DNA from: 79-D21 sp022839995
Lineage (GTDB): Bacteria > Synergistota > Synergistia > Synergistales > 79-D21
Assembly (NCBI GenBank): GCA_022839995.1
Contig: JALHIN010000005.1
Span: 30,866-94,865 of the forward strand
Direction: 5' to 3'
Length of the DNA: 64,000 nt
Notes under the pieces: generated by a model
Databases searched by the model: none
Told to the model about the DNA's origin: nothing
The model's input: only the letters and a program-made list of their open reading frames with translations
Shown here: piece after piece, positions 41,851 to 49,115 of the stretch
Numbering within the stretch: position 1 is the stretch's first letter
Layout of the letters: each line of letters begins with the position of its first letter
Made by a program: the position numbers and the translations under genes

Positions 41851-42684
41851 ATGGACATGGACGGGAAAGAAGGGCATCCTGAGCGAACGGCCAAGTGGCT
41901 TGAACTTCTTTGCCTGTTGCGGGAAAGGGAAAACGCCGTCGTCCTCTTTTCGGGGGGCGTCGACAGCACCCTTTTGGCCACAGCGGCTTTTCTCGCCCTC
42001 GGGGACTGGGCCGTGGCCCTCACGTTCCGCTCTCCCCTGGAAGACCCCTCCGAGGCAAGGCGGGCTTTCTCGGCGGCTGAACGGATCGGCATCCGCCACG
42101 TCATCCTGGAATCGGAAGACCTTGAAGTCCCAGAAATCGCGGGCAACAGGCCGAACCGGTGCTACGCCTGCCGAAAACACCGGGACAGGCTGGCCCTGGC
42201 GTGGGCCCGACAGCACGGGTTTACCTCGGTCGTCGACGGCCTGACCCTTTCCGACCTGGAAGAGGACCGCCCGGGAAGGAAGGCCTCGGACGAGGACGGA
42301 ATCGGTCATCCCCTGCTGGAAGCAGGCCTCGGCAGGGAGGAGATCCGCGAGATCTCCCGGTTGCTGGGCATCGAGGGGTGGGATCGTCCCGGGAGTCCAT
42401 GCCTGGCGACCCGGTTTCCGTTCTTCACCAGCCTCAGCGAAGATACGCTCAGGCAGGTGGGCAGGGCCGAGGGGGGCATCGCCGAGCTGGGCTTTACCCT
42501 GGTCCGGGTGCGCTTCTTGCCGGGGCTGGGGGCGGTGGTGGAAACGGACGATCCCTCCGGAGTCGCCGCCCAGAGGGAGAAAGTGCTTCGAATCCTGAAA
42601 GACGAGGGGTTCCCCGCGGCCTACCTCGACCTGGAAGGGTACGCGAGGGGGAAAATGGGCCGCCTCGGTGCCACTGGGCGCTAG
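41851..42684 (+). CDS. larE: LarE-type ATP-dependent sacrificial sulfur transferase
   Basis: 277 residues with the PP-loop FSGGVDSTLLA near residue 32, the RCYACRK Cys motif and SPCLATRFPF. LarE adenylates and sulfurates pyridinium-3,5-bisdicarboxylic acid mononucleotide to build the nickel-pincer cofactor of lactate racemase. The ATG at 41851 follows GAAGGG; 41857 is also possible. The usual partners larB and larC are not in the window. Its stop codon overlaps that of pruA (CTAG, 42681-42684). Confidence 0.88.
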   Translation: MDMDGKEGHPERTAKWLELLCLLRERENAVVLFSGGVDSTLLATAAFLALGDWAVALTFRSPLEDPSEARRAFSAAERIGIRHVILESEDLEVPEIAGNRPNRCYACRKHRDRLALAWARQHGFTSVVDGLTLSDLEEDRPGRKASDEDGIGHPLLEAGLGREEIREISRLLGIEGWDRPGSPCLATRFPFFTSLSEDTLRQVGRAEGGIAELGFTLVRVRFLPGLGAVVETDDPSGVAAQREKVLRILKDEGFPAAYLDLEGYARGKMGRLGATGR

Positions 42685-44297
42685 CCCATGTAGGGGCGTC
42701 TCCAGTCGAGCGGAGGCACGGTCGTTTCCTTGACGGTCCTGGGTGAAAGCCACCGCGTGATGTTGTTCAGGAAGCCGGCCTTGTCGTTCGTCCCCGAATG
42801 CCTGGAACCGCCGAAGGGTTGCCGGCCGACGATGGCTCCGGTCGGCTTGTCGTTGATGTAGAAGTTCCCGGCCGCGAACCGCAGGGTGCAGGCCGCCTTG
42901 TCGATGGCTCCCCGGTCCCGGGCGAAGATCGACCCGGTGAGGGCGTAGGGAGTGCTGGAGTCGCAAAGCGCAAGGATCGCCTCGTAACGGTCGTCGGGGT
43001 AGACGAAGACGGTGACGACCGGCCCGAAGATCTCTTCCTTCATCAGCTTCCCGTGCGGGTTTTTCGTGACGTACAGGGTCGGTTCCACGAACCAGCCCTC
43101 AGCGTCCCGGTATCCTCCCCCGAAGATCCTTTCGTACTCTTCAGGATGGAGGGCCGCGTGTTCGATGTAGCGGACGACCTTCCGGTACGCTTCCCCGTCG
43201 ATGAGAGCTCCCATGAAGCAGTTCAAATCGTCGGTCGGCCCGAGGCGCAACCCGGGGACTTCCTCCAGGAGGAGCTCCCGTATCCTCGGCCAGAGGCTTT
43301 CGGGGACATAGGCCCTGGAAAGGGCAGAACATTTCTGCCCCTGGTATTCGAACCCGCCCCGGATCAGGCTCACGGCGACGGCCCTGGGGTCCGCGGAAGG
43401 GTGAACGACCGCAAAATCCTTTCCTCCCGTTTCCCCGACGACACGGGGGAAGGACCGGTAAAGGTCGACGTTTGCACCGATTGTCCTCCAGAGCGTCATG
43501 AAGGTGTCGTAGCTTCCCGTAAAATGCAGGCCGGCGAAATCCGGGTGTTCCAGGATCCGGGAAACGAGCCGGCTGGAAAAGGGGACGAAGTTGACGACGC
43601 CGCCGGGCAGCCCGGCTTCTTCGAGGACCTTCATGATTTCCCAGTTGCAGGCGATGGCGGCCCGAGACGGTTTCCAGACGGCAACGTTTCCCGCCATGGC
43701 CGGGGCCGTCGGCAGGTTCCCCGCGATGCTGTAGAAATTGAAGGGACTGACCGCAAAAACGAACCCTTCGAGCGGACGCCAGTCGAAGCGGTTGATTTCG
43801 CCCCCGGACTGCTCGGGCTGCATCCCGTACAGCAGGTGGAGGTACCAGGCGTTGAACCGCCAGAAATCCACGAGCTCCGCGAGGTCGATTTCCGCCTCGT
43901 AGGGGGTCTTGGAAAGGTTCAGCATGATGGAGGCGATGTTTTGCGTCCGTTTCGGACCCGCCAGGAGGTCGGCTGCTTTCTGGAAGACGGCCGCACGATC
44001 CCTCCAGGGCATCAAGGACCAGCTTTTCCAGGCCTGCAGGGCGGATTCCACGGCCGCGTCGATTTCCCTTTCTCCCGCCAGGCGGGCACGTCCCAGGACC
44101 AGGCGGTGGTCGGCGGGAGATCGGATCTCCAGGATTTCTCCCTCCCAGGACCGTTTCCCGTCGATATAGAGGGGAATTTCCTCGGGGGAGCTCTTCAACC
44201 GGTCGAGTTCAAAGAGAAGGCGCTCCCTTTCCTCGGATCCCGGCCGGTAAGGGGGGATCGAATCGACGTCATTTTTGGGCTTTTCCGGTTGCCACAT
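42681..44297 (-). CDS. pruA: 1-pyrroline-5-carboxylate dehydrogenase
   Basis: Oxidises pyrroline-5-carboxylate (as glutamate semialdehyde) to glutamate with NAD+, 538 residues, the RocA/PruA type. Seen: the N-terminal PLYIDGKRSWEGE, FAVSPFNFYSIAGNLPTAPA, the catalytic Glu in VVGETGGKDFAV, the catalytic Cys in YQGQKCSALSRAYVP, and the C-terminal PFGGSRHSGTNDKAG. ATG 44297 has GGAGGGAAGG upstream. It can consume the product of HypD, giving a hydroxyproline-to-glutamate route within the window. A cluster of DnaA-box-like sites lies upstream. Confidence 0.93.
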   Translation of the reverse strand: MWQPEKPKNDVDSIPPYRPGSEERERLLFELDRLKSSPEEIPLYIDGKRSWEGEILEIRSPADHRLVLGRARLAGEREIDAAVESALQAWKSWSLMPWRDRAAVFQKAADLLAGPKRTQNIASIMLNLSKTPYEAEIDLAELVDFWRFNAWYLHLLYGMQPEQSGGEINRFDWRPLEGFVFAVSPFNFYSIAGNLPTAPAMAGNVAVWKPSRAAIACNWEIMKVLEEAGLPGGVVNFVPFSSRLVSRILEHPDFAGLHFTGSYDTFMTLWRTIGANVDLYRSFPRVVGETGGKDFAVVHPSADPRAVAVSLIRGGFEYQGQKCSALSRAYVPESLWPRIRELLLEEVPGLRLGPTDDLNCFMGALIDGEAYRKVVRYIEHAALHPEEYERIFGGGYRDAEGWFVEPTLYVTKNPHGKLMKEEIFGPVVTVFVYPDDRYEAILALCDSSTPYALTGSIFARDRGAIDKAACTLRFAAGNFYINDKPTGAIVGRQPFGGSRHSGTNDKAGFLNNITRWLSPRTVKETTVPPLDWRRPYMG

Positions 44298-44416
44298 TCC
44301 ATCCTTCCCTCCTTTCCCTACCCGACTATAGTACACGAAAAGGGCAAAGGGTCAACGCGTCAGGAAAAGATATGCTTTAACAAGGTGGAAGAAGAACGCG
44401 TTATCCTGTACGTTAA

Positions 44417-44445
44417 TGTGGACATGTGGAAAACCCTGTGGATAA
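44417..44445 (+). other. Cluster of DnaA-box-like sequences
   Basis: A perfect reverse DnaA box TGTGGATAA (44437-44445), an 8/9 match TGTGGAAAA (44425-44433) and a 7/9 match TGTGGACAT (44417-44425), all in one direction. They lie in the 156 bp between pruA and the nuclease gene, 1 kb upstream of rsmG-parA-parB. It could be part of oriC or a DnaA-titration or control site; the cluster is small. Confidence 0.45.
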
Positions 44446-44453
44446 CCTCGCGC

Positions 44454-45275
44454 TTACGGTCTAACGGGGGGAATGACCGAAAGGATCTGCGCCGGGTCGC
44501 TGACGTGGATTTCCGCCCCGCGGTAAGAAGCCTGGACCTTTCCCAGGACCCGGATCCTGGCTCCCAGGAGTGCCTTGACAGGGCCGAAAAGGCCGGGCGG
44601 TTCGTCGTACAGGACGAGGTCGGTGCGGCTCCCCTTTTCGAACAGCCGCCAACTGCTTTTCGAGCGGCGGATCCCGTCGACCCGCATCTCGAGGGTGAGG
44701 AACGAGCCCGCCAGGAGGGGTAGGTCGGCCCAGACCTGTTTCGGGCTGAAAAGTCGTCCGTAGGCCACTCCCCAGAACCCCTTTCCTCGATCGCGGGCGC
44801 TCAGCAATGCAGCATGGATCCGTTCGGCGTAGCGAACATTGGGCGGAAGGGTGAAGGGCAGGGCGAATCCTTCCGCCACAAGCCTTTCGTTCACCATGAG
44901 GGGGCCGTTCGGTCGATCGATCCAGACGATGGCCAACAGGCGGCCAAACCGGTCTCGAGCCTGGACGTCGGTTTCGAGGCGGACCCTCCTGCCCAGGACC
45001 AGGTCCCTGTTGGCAAGGGCGGCTTCCAGGCCGAACTCCTCGACTTCCCTCTTCGGGTGGTGAAGTTCGGGAGTGTCGATCATCAGGTAGCGCACCTTTT
45101 CGGTGCGCCCGTCGTCCAGCAGGACTTCCACCGTGTCCCCGTCGAAAACGGTTTGGACGATCCCGTGAAACGTTTCGCCCCAAGCCGTTCCAGGAGCGAG
45201 AAACGCCCCGGGGAGCCTGGCCAAGATGGCCAGGAGCAGTACGGGAAGGATGAGGGCCCGTTTCGATCCAGGCAA
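44454..45275 (-). CDS. Thermonuclease (SNase) family exported protein
   Basis: 273 residues. A signal peptide (ALILPVLLLAILARLPGAFL) precedes a staphylococcal nuclease domain with VFDGDTVEVLL, the Arg/Glu active-site region RYLMIDTPELHHPKREVEEFG, GRRVRLETDVQARDRFGRLL and GFALPFTLPPNVRYAERI. About 90 further residues at the C-terminus form a beta-rich, OB-like part (GSRTDLVLYDEPPGLFGPV...). The start is TTG 45275, eight nt after AAGGGGGG; no ATG or GTG is suitably placed. Divergent from rsmG across about 100 nt. Confidence 0.82.
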   Translation of the reverse strand: MPGSKRALILPVLLLAILARLPGAFLAPGTAWGETFHGIVQTVFDGDTVEVLLDDGRTEKVRYLMIDTPELHHPKREVEEFGLEAALANRDLVLGRRVRLETDVQARDRFGRLLAIVWIDRPNGPLMVNERLVAEGFALPFTLPPNVRYAERIHAALLSARDRGKGFWGVAYGRLFSPKQVWADLPLLAGSFLTLEMRVDGIRRSKSSWRLFEKGSRTDLVLYDEPPGLFGPVKALLGARIRVLGKVQASYRGAEIHVSDPAQILSVIPPVRP

Positions 45276-45376
45276 GACCGTTTCCCCCCTTATCCGGCGA
45301 ATAAAACGGGAATCGTGCCGATACGATATGATACCCTGTAGAGACGATCTTTGGGAAAAGGGAGGATACGGACGGG

Positions 45377-46072
45377 ATGAGGACGGTGGGATCCCTGCCC
45401 CTCGGGATTGCCCTGGAAGAAGCGGCGGCGAACCGGGAACGGTTATGGCAGTACTGCGAGGCACTGGTCCTGGGAAACCGGCGTGCACGGCTCACCGGCC
45501 CGGCGGATCCCGAAACCCTGTGGAAGGAACACGTGCTGGATTGTGCGGCGGCTCTTCCCCTTCTTCCGCGCGAAGGGCGGGTAGTCGATGTCGGCACGGG
45601 AGGCGGGTTGCCCGGGGTCGTATGGGCGATCTGCAGGCCGGGACTTTCCGTCAGCCTCCTCGACAGCGTGAGCCGCAAGTGTATCGCCCTCCAGGGAATC
45701 GTCGATTCGCTCGGACTGGGAAACGTTTCGATCGTCTGCCTTCGTTCCGAGGAACTGGCTCGCCTGGACCGGGAGGGCTTCGACGTCGCTGCGGCAAGGG
45801 CGGTGACGGCAGCCGGGCCTCTCGCGGAGCTGCTGAGTCCGCTGGTTGCGGTTGGGGGGGAACTCCTGGCCTTCAAGGGCCCCCGCGTTCACGAGGAACT
45901 GGACGCGGTCGGGGATAAATGGTCCCGCCTGGGGCTCGGGGATCCGGTCCTTTACCCCTACCCCCTCGACGGGAAGGAGCGGGTGATTGTCCGGTGGTCG
46001 AAGGAAAAATCCGCCCCTGCGACTTTTCCGAGAAACCCTGCAGCGCTGGAAAGAAACCCCTGGTGGAGGTGA
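45377..46072 (+). CDS. rsmG: 16S rRNA (guanine-527-N7)-methyltransferase
   Basis: 231 residues of the RsmG/GidB family, SAM-dependent. The SAM site reads RVVDVGTGGGLPGVVWA, followed by LLDSVSRKCIALQ and FDVAAARAV. It methylates G527 of 16S rRNA. ATG 45377 has GGGAGG 11 nt upstream. Its TGA (46070-46072) is 4 nt before parA, and the order rsmG-parA-parB is typical of the origin region of many bacteria. Confidence 0.92.
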   Translation: MRTVGSLPLGIALEEAAANRERLWQYCEALVLGNRRARLTGPADPETLWKEHVLDCAAALPLLPREGRVVDVGTGGGLPGVVWAICRPGLSVSLLDSVSRKCIALQGIVDSLGLGNVSIVCLRSEELARLDREGFDVAAARAVTAAGPLAELLSPLVAVGGELLAFKGPRVHEELDAVGDKWSRLGLGDPVLYPYPLDGKERVIVRWSKEKSAPATFPRNPAALERNPWWR

Positions 46073-46076
46073 GTCG

Positions 46077-46847
46077 ATGCTGGTGATGGCGGTCGCGAAC
46101 CAAAAGGGCGGTGTCGGCAAGACGACCTGCTGCGTCAACCTTTCGGCGGAGCTGGGGAGGATGGGCATTCGGACCCTGGTGGTCGATGCCGATCCCCAGG
46201 GCAACAGCAGCAGCGCTCTGGGGATCGACCGGAACGCCCTCGACTGCAGCGTCTACGACGTGATCGCAGGAGACCTGTCCGCTTCCGAAGCGATCGTGGC
46301 GACACCATGGGAAAATGTTTTCCTCCTCCCGGCGACCCTGGACCTGGCCGGGGCGGAAGTGGAGCTGGCGGGAGCCATGAGCCGGGAGAGCCGTCTCCGG
46401 AGGAAGATGTCCGACCTAAAGGGCTACGATCTCGTCCTGATCGATTGCCCTCCTTCCCTGGGGCTTTTGACGGTGAATGCCCTGGTCGCGAGCGACGGCA
46501 TTCTCGTCCCGGTCCAGTGCGAGTATTTCGCCCTGGAGGGACTGGGACAGCTCCTCAAAACCATGGATCTCGTCCGTTCCTACCTCAGGGAGGACCTTTC
46601 CCTGTCCGGGTTGATCATGACCATGTTCGACAGCCGGACCCGCCTTTCACGTGAAGTGGTGGAAGAGGTGAGGCGCCAGTTCGGGAGCCTCGTGCTGGAA
46701 ACGGTCATCCCGCGAAACGTCAAGCTTTCCGAAGCTCCTAGCCACGGGCGGCCGATCGGCTATTACGATTCCGTCAGCGCCGGTGCCGAAGCTTTCAGGG
46801 AACTGGCGAGGGAGGTGGCCCAGAGATGGCTGGGCAAAAGGCTCTAG
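46077..46847 (+). CDS. parA: Chromosome partitioning ATPase ParA (Soj)
   Basis: 256 residues. Deviant Walker A AVANQKGGVGKTTCCVNL at the N-terminus, Walker A' VVDADPQGNSSSALG, Walker B DLVLIDCPPSLG and the C-terminal PRNVKLSEAPSHGRPIGYYD typical of Soj. ATP-bound dimers bind the nucleoid and move ParB-parS complexes. ATG 46077 is preceded by GGTGGAGGTGA. It overlaps parB by 22 nt. Confidence 0.96.
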   Translation: MLVMAVANQKGGVGKTTCCVNLSAELGRMGIRTLVVDADPQGNSSSALGIDRNALDCSVYDVIAGDLSASEAIVATPWENVFLLPATLDLAGAEVELAGAMSRESRLRRKMSDLKGYDLVLIDCPPSLGLLTVNALVASDGILVPVQCEYFALEGLGQLLKTMDLVRSYLREDLSLSGLIMTMFDSRTRLSREVVEEVRRQFGSLVLETVIPRNVKLSEAPSHGRPIGYYDSVSAGAEAFRELAREVAQRWLGKRL

Positions 46848-47704
46848 GACGAGGGCTAGGCGCCCTGCTTCCCGGAGGGGAAAACCAGCCGGGAAAGGGG
46901 GCTCCGGTCAGCCTGCCGATCGGCGCGATCCGGCCGAACCCCGCGCAGCCGAGGAAGCGCATCGACCCGGAGCAACTCGATTCCCTGGCGGAATCCATCC
47001 GCCTGCACGGGATCATCCAACCCCTGGTGGTGCGTCCGGCCGGTGAGGGATACGAGATCGTGGCCGGAGAACGACGCTGGAGGGCTGCCCGGCTTGCCGG
47101 ACTCGAGGAGGTCCCCGTGCGTGTCCTGGTGATGAACGAATCCCAGTCTGTCCAGGCCGCACTCATCGAAAACATCCAAAGGGAGGACCTGAGTCCTCTA
47201 GAGGTGGCGGACGGTATCCGCGACCTAATCTCCCGCTTTGCCATCTCCCACGAGGAAGCCTCGAGAAGGCTGGGGTGGAGCCGGGCGGCCGTGACAAACA
47301 AGCTCCGTCTCCTTACCCTGCCCGATCCCGTGAAGGCGATGCTGGCGGAACGTTCCCTGAGCGAGGGACATGCGAGGGCCCTTGCGGGGCTGGACGACCC
47401 GGTCAGGGTCACGAAGCTGGCGCTACGGATCGTGCGCCATGGACTCTCCGTCCGCCAGGCGGAAATCCTCGTCCAGGAAGAGAAGGAACGCGGTACCGGC
47501 CTGCCGGTTCCAGAAAAGGTCGGGCTCAAGGTTCCCGAGGAATTCGCCGCCTTTTCGAAAGAGAAGGGGTTCAGGGCCTCGATGAAGCGGAAGGGCGGCA
47601 AGATTGCCCTCCTGCTTGACGGGCTCAGTGAAAGGCAGGCCGAGGGGCTTCTCGATTTGATCCGGACCGCGGGAGAGGGCGTTTTCCACCCGGAAGAGGG
47701 GTAA
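46826..47704 (+). CDS. parB: Chromosome partitioning protein ParB (Spo0J)
   Basis: 292 residues. N-terminal ParA-contact peptide (ALGRGLGALLPGG), the CTP-binding ParB/Srx domain with IRPNPAQPRK and the box II motif GERRWRAARLAGL, the NIQREDLSPLEVADG segment, a helix-turn-helix (EEASRRLGWSRAAVTNKLRL) and a C-terminal dimerisation domain. It loads on the parS site 240 nt downstream of its stop and slides as a CTP clamp. The start overlaps parA by 22 nt. Confidence 0.96.
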   Translation: MAGQKALGRGLGALLPGGENQPGKGAPVSLPIGAIRPNPAQPRKRIDPEQLDSLAESIRLHGIIQPLVVRPAGEGYEIVAGERRWRAARLAGLEEVPVRVLVMNESQSVQAALIENIQREDLSPLEVADGIRDLISRFAISHEEASRRLGWSRAAVTNKLRLLTLPDPVKAMLAERSLSEGHARALAGLDDPVRVTKLALRIVRHGLSVRQAEILVQEEKERGTGLPVPEKVGLKVPEEFAAFSKEKGFRASMKRKGGKIALLLDGLSERQAEGLLDLIRTAGEGVFHPEEG

Positions 47705-47707
47705 CCC

Positions 47708-47938
47708 ATGCCTTTCAAAATGGAGGACTTCGCCGCTTTCTCCAGGATTCTCTCCGCCGCCCTCGTGATCTGCGGCTTCATCCTCCTGGGACTTCTCCTG
47801 GGAAGGCAGTTCGCTGGGAAGGGAGCCCCAGCCTGGATCGTGCCGGCGATGACGGCGGCCGGGGCCCTGGTCGGGATGTCACAGGGGTGGGCGATGATCC
47901 GTCCCCTGTGGAAAGACCGCGGGAAGAAGCGCCCCTAA
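47708..47938 (+). CDS. AtpI-like small membrane protein
   Basis: 76 residues with two hydrophobic segments (SAALVICGFILLGLLLG and PAWIVPAMTAAGALVGMSQG), a short loop between and a basic C-terminus, the layout of AtpI/putative F0F1-ATPase gene 1 proteins. It starts 4 nt after parB. No ATP synthase genes are in the window. Similar genes near parAB occur in other bacteria. Family call is by topology only. Confidence 0.6.
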   Translation: MPFKMEDFAAFSRILSAALVICGFILLGLLLGRQFAGKGAPAWIVPAMTAAGALVGMSQGWAMIRPLWKDRGKKRP

Positions 47939-47943
47939 GCCAA

Positions 47944-47959
47944 TGTTTCACGTGAAACA
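47944..47959 (+). promoter_or_regulatory. parS: parS centromere-like site
   Basis: TGTTTCACGTGAAACA, a perfect 16-bp match to the parS consensus, palindromic, between the AtpI-like gene and the HIT gene and 240 nt after parB. Such sites cluster near oriC and nucleate ParB. Confidence 0.96.
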
Positions 47960-47976
47960 GAAAAGGAGGGATCCCA

Positions 47977-48465
47977 TTGGAGACGCTCTATTCCCCGTGG
48001 CGGATGGCGTACATCGAATCGGCTGAAAAAACGCCGGGCTGCATTTTCTGCGAGTTTCCCAAGAAGGACGATGACGAGGCGCTCCTGATCCTTCACCGGG
48101 GAAAATCCTGTTTTGTCATCATGAACGCCTTTCCCTACAATCCGGGCCACCTGATGGTCGTGCCCTACCGGCACATCGCGGAATACGAGGAACTCCGGGA
48201 CGAAGAACTGCTCGAAATGAACCGGCTGGCGGGAGACTGCATCGCAGCTCTGAAGAAGGCCATGTCGCCTCACGGGTTCAACCTGGGAGTCAATCTCGGC
48301 CGGGTTGCCGGAGCCGGAGTCGAGGGGCATGTCCATCTTCACATCGTCCCCCGGTGGAGCGGGGACACCAACTTCATCACCGTCACCGGCCAAACCCGCG
48401 TTTTGCCCGAAGCGCTCCCGGTGACTTGGGCCAAGCTCAGGGAGGCACTCCTGGCCCGTGGGTGA
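47977..48465 (+). CDS. HIT-domain nucleotide hydrolase/transferase
   Basis: 162 residues. Start TTG 47977 with AAGGAGGG 6 nt upstream. N-terminus SPWRMAYIESAEKTPGCIFC matches the Ap4A phosphorylase-like HIT branch (Cys pair CIFC), then LMVVPYRHIAEYEEL and the active-site triad HVHLHIVPRW (His-phi-His-phi-His). It probably hydrolyses dinucleoside polyphosphates or AMP conjugates. The parS site lies in its 5' region. Its stop overlaps the next gene by 8 nt. Confidence 0.88.
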   Translation: METLYSPWRMAYIESAEKTPGCIFCEFPKKDDDEALLILHRGKSCFVIMNAFPYNPGHLMVVPYRHIAEYEELRDEELLEMNRLAGDCIAALKKAMSPHGFNLGVNLGRVAGAGVEGHVHLHIVPRWSGDTNFITVTGQTRVLPEALPVTWAKLREALLARG

Positions 48466-49081
48466 AAGGGAGGACCGATTTCTCGAACCGGCTTCGGAGA
48501 CCGATGTCGAGATAACGGAGAAGCGTTCCCGATTCGTAGCCGCCGTCAGGGTGGCCCGTACGCCGCTGGAGGCGAAGGAAACCATACGGAATATTTCGTC
48601 CGCCCGTCCGGATGCCAACCACCATTGCTGGGCCTACCGGGTAGGACTCCCCCCCTCCGAGTATTATTCCGATGCAGGAGAACCCTCGGGAACGGCGGGG
48701 AAACCCATCCTCGGAGCCATCCAGCGGGCGGGGACGACCAACACGGTGGTGGTGGTCACGCGTTACTTCGGGGGAATCAAGCTTGGTGTCCGGGGCCTCA
48801 TCGAGGCGTACGGGGCCTGCGCGAGGAAAGCCCTCCAAGCCGCGGGAACCGTCGCGAGGGTTGCCGTCCGGACGGCCTTGATCCGGGTCTCTTACGAAGA
48901 GCAGGGGAACCTGAGGTTCTACCTTAGGGAGATCGGCGTCGAGGCCGAATCCGTGAGCTGTCGCTACGAAGAAAAGGTGATCATGGAGGTGCCCGTCCCC
49001 CTGTCAATGGAAGAACGGGCCCAAGTGCTGTTCGGCTCCCTTCTCGCCAGGGGCCAGGTCCTGGGCTGGGAATGGCGGTGA
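48458..49081 (+). CDS. YigZ/IMPACT family protein
   Basis: 207 residues with an N-terminal UPF0029 (Impact) domain: EKRSRFVAAV, DANHHCWAYR, the DAGEPSGTAGKPIL signature and TVVVVTRYFGGIKLGVRGLI; the C-terminal ferredoxin-like domain follows (VSYEEQGNLRFYL...). Function unknown; relatives affect translation control. GTG 48458 overlaps the HIT gene stop, so translation is probably coupled. Confidence 0.9.
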   Translation: MGEREDRFLEPASETDVEITEKRSRFVAAVRVARTPLEAKETIRNISSARPDANHHCWAYRVGLPPSEYYSDAGEPSGTAGKPILGAIQRAGTTNTVVVVTRYFGGIKLGVRGLIEAYGACARKALQAAGTVARVAVRTALIRVSYEEQGNLRFYLREIGVEAESVSCRYEEKVIMEVPVPLSMEERAQVLFGSLLARGQVLGWEWR

Positions 49082-49115
49082 AGGGCAGCACGAAGACCAA
49101 AGGAGGCGAACGAAG

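Noticed and set aside
42798..44723. 641-codon open frame on the plus strand
   Set aside because: Antisense to pruA and the start of the nuclease gene; crosses the intergenic region.
46643..46658. Second parS-like site inside parA
   Set aside because: Only 11 of 16 positions match; probably chance around a CACGTG core.
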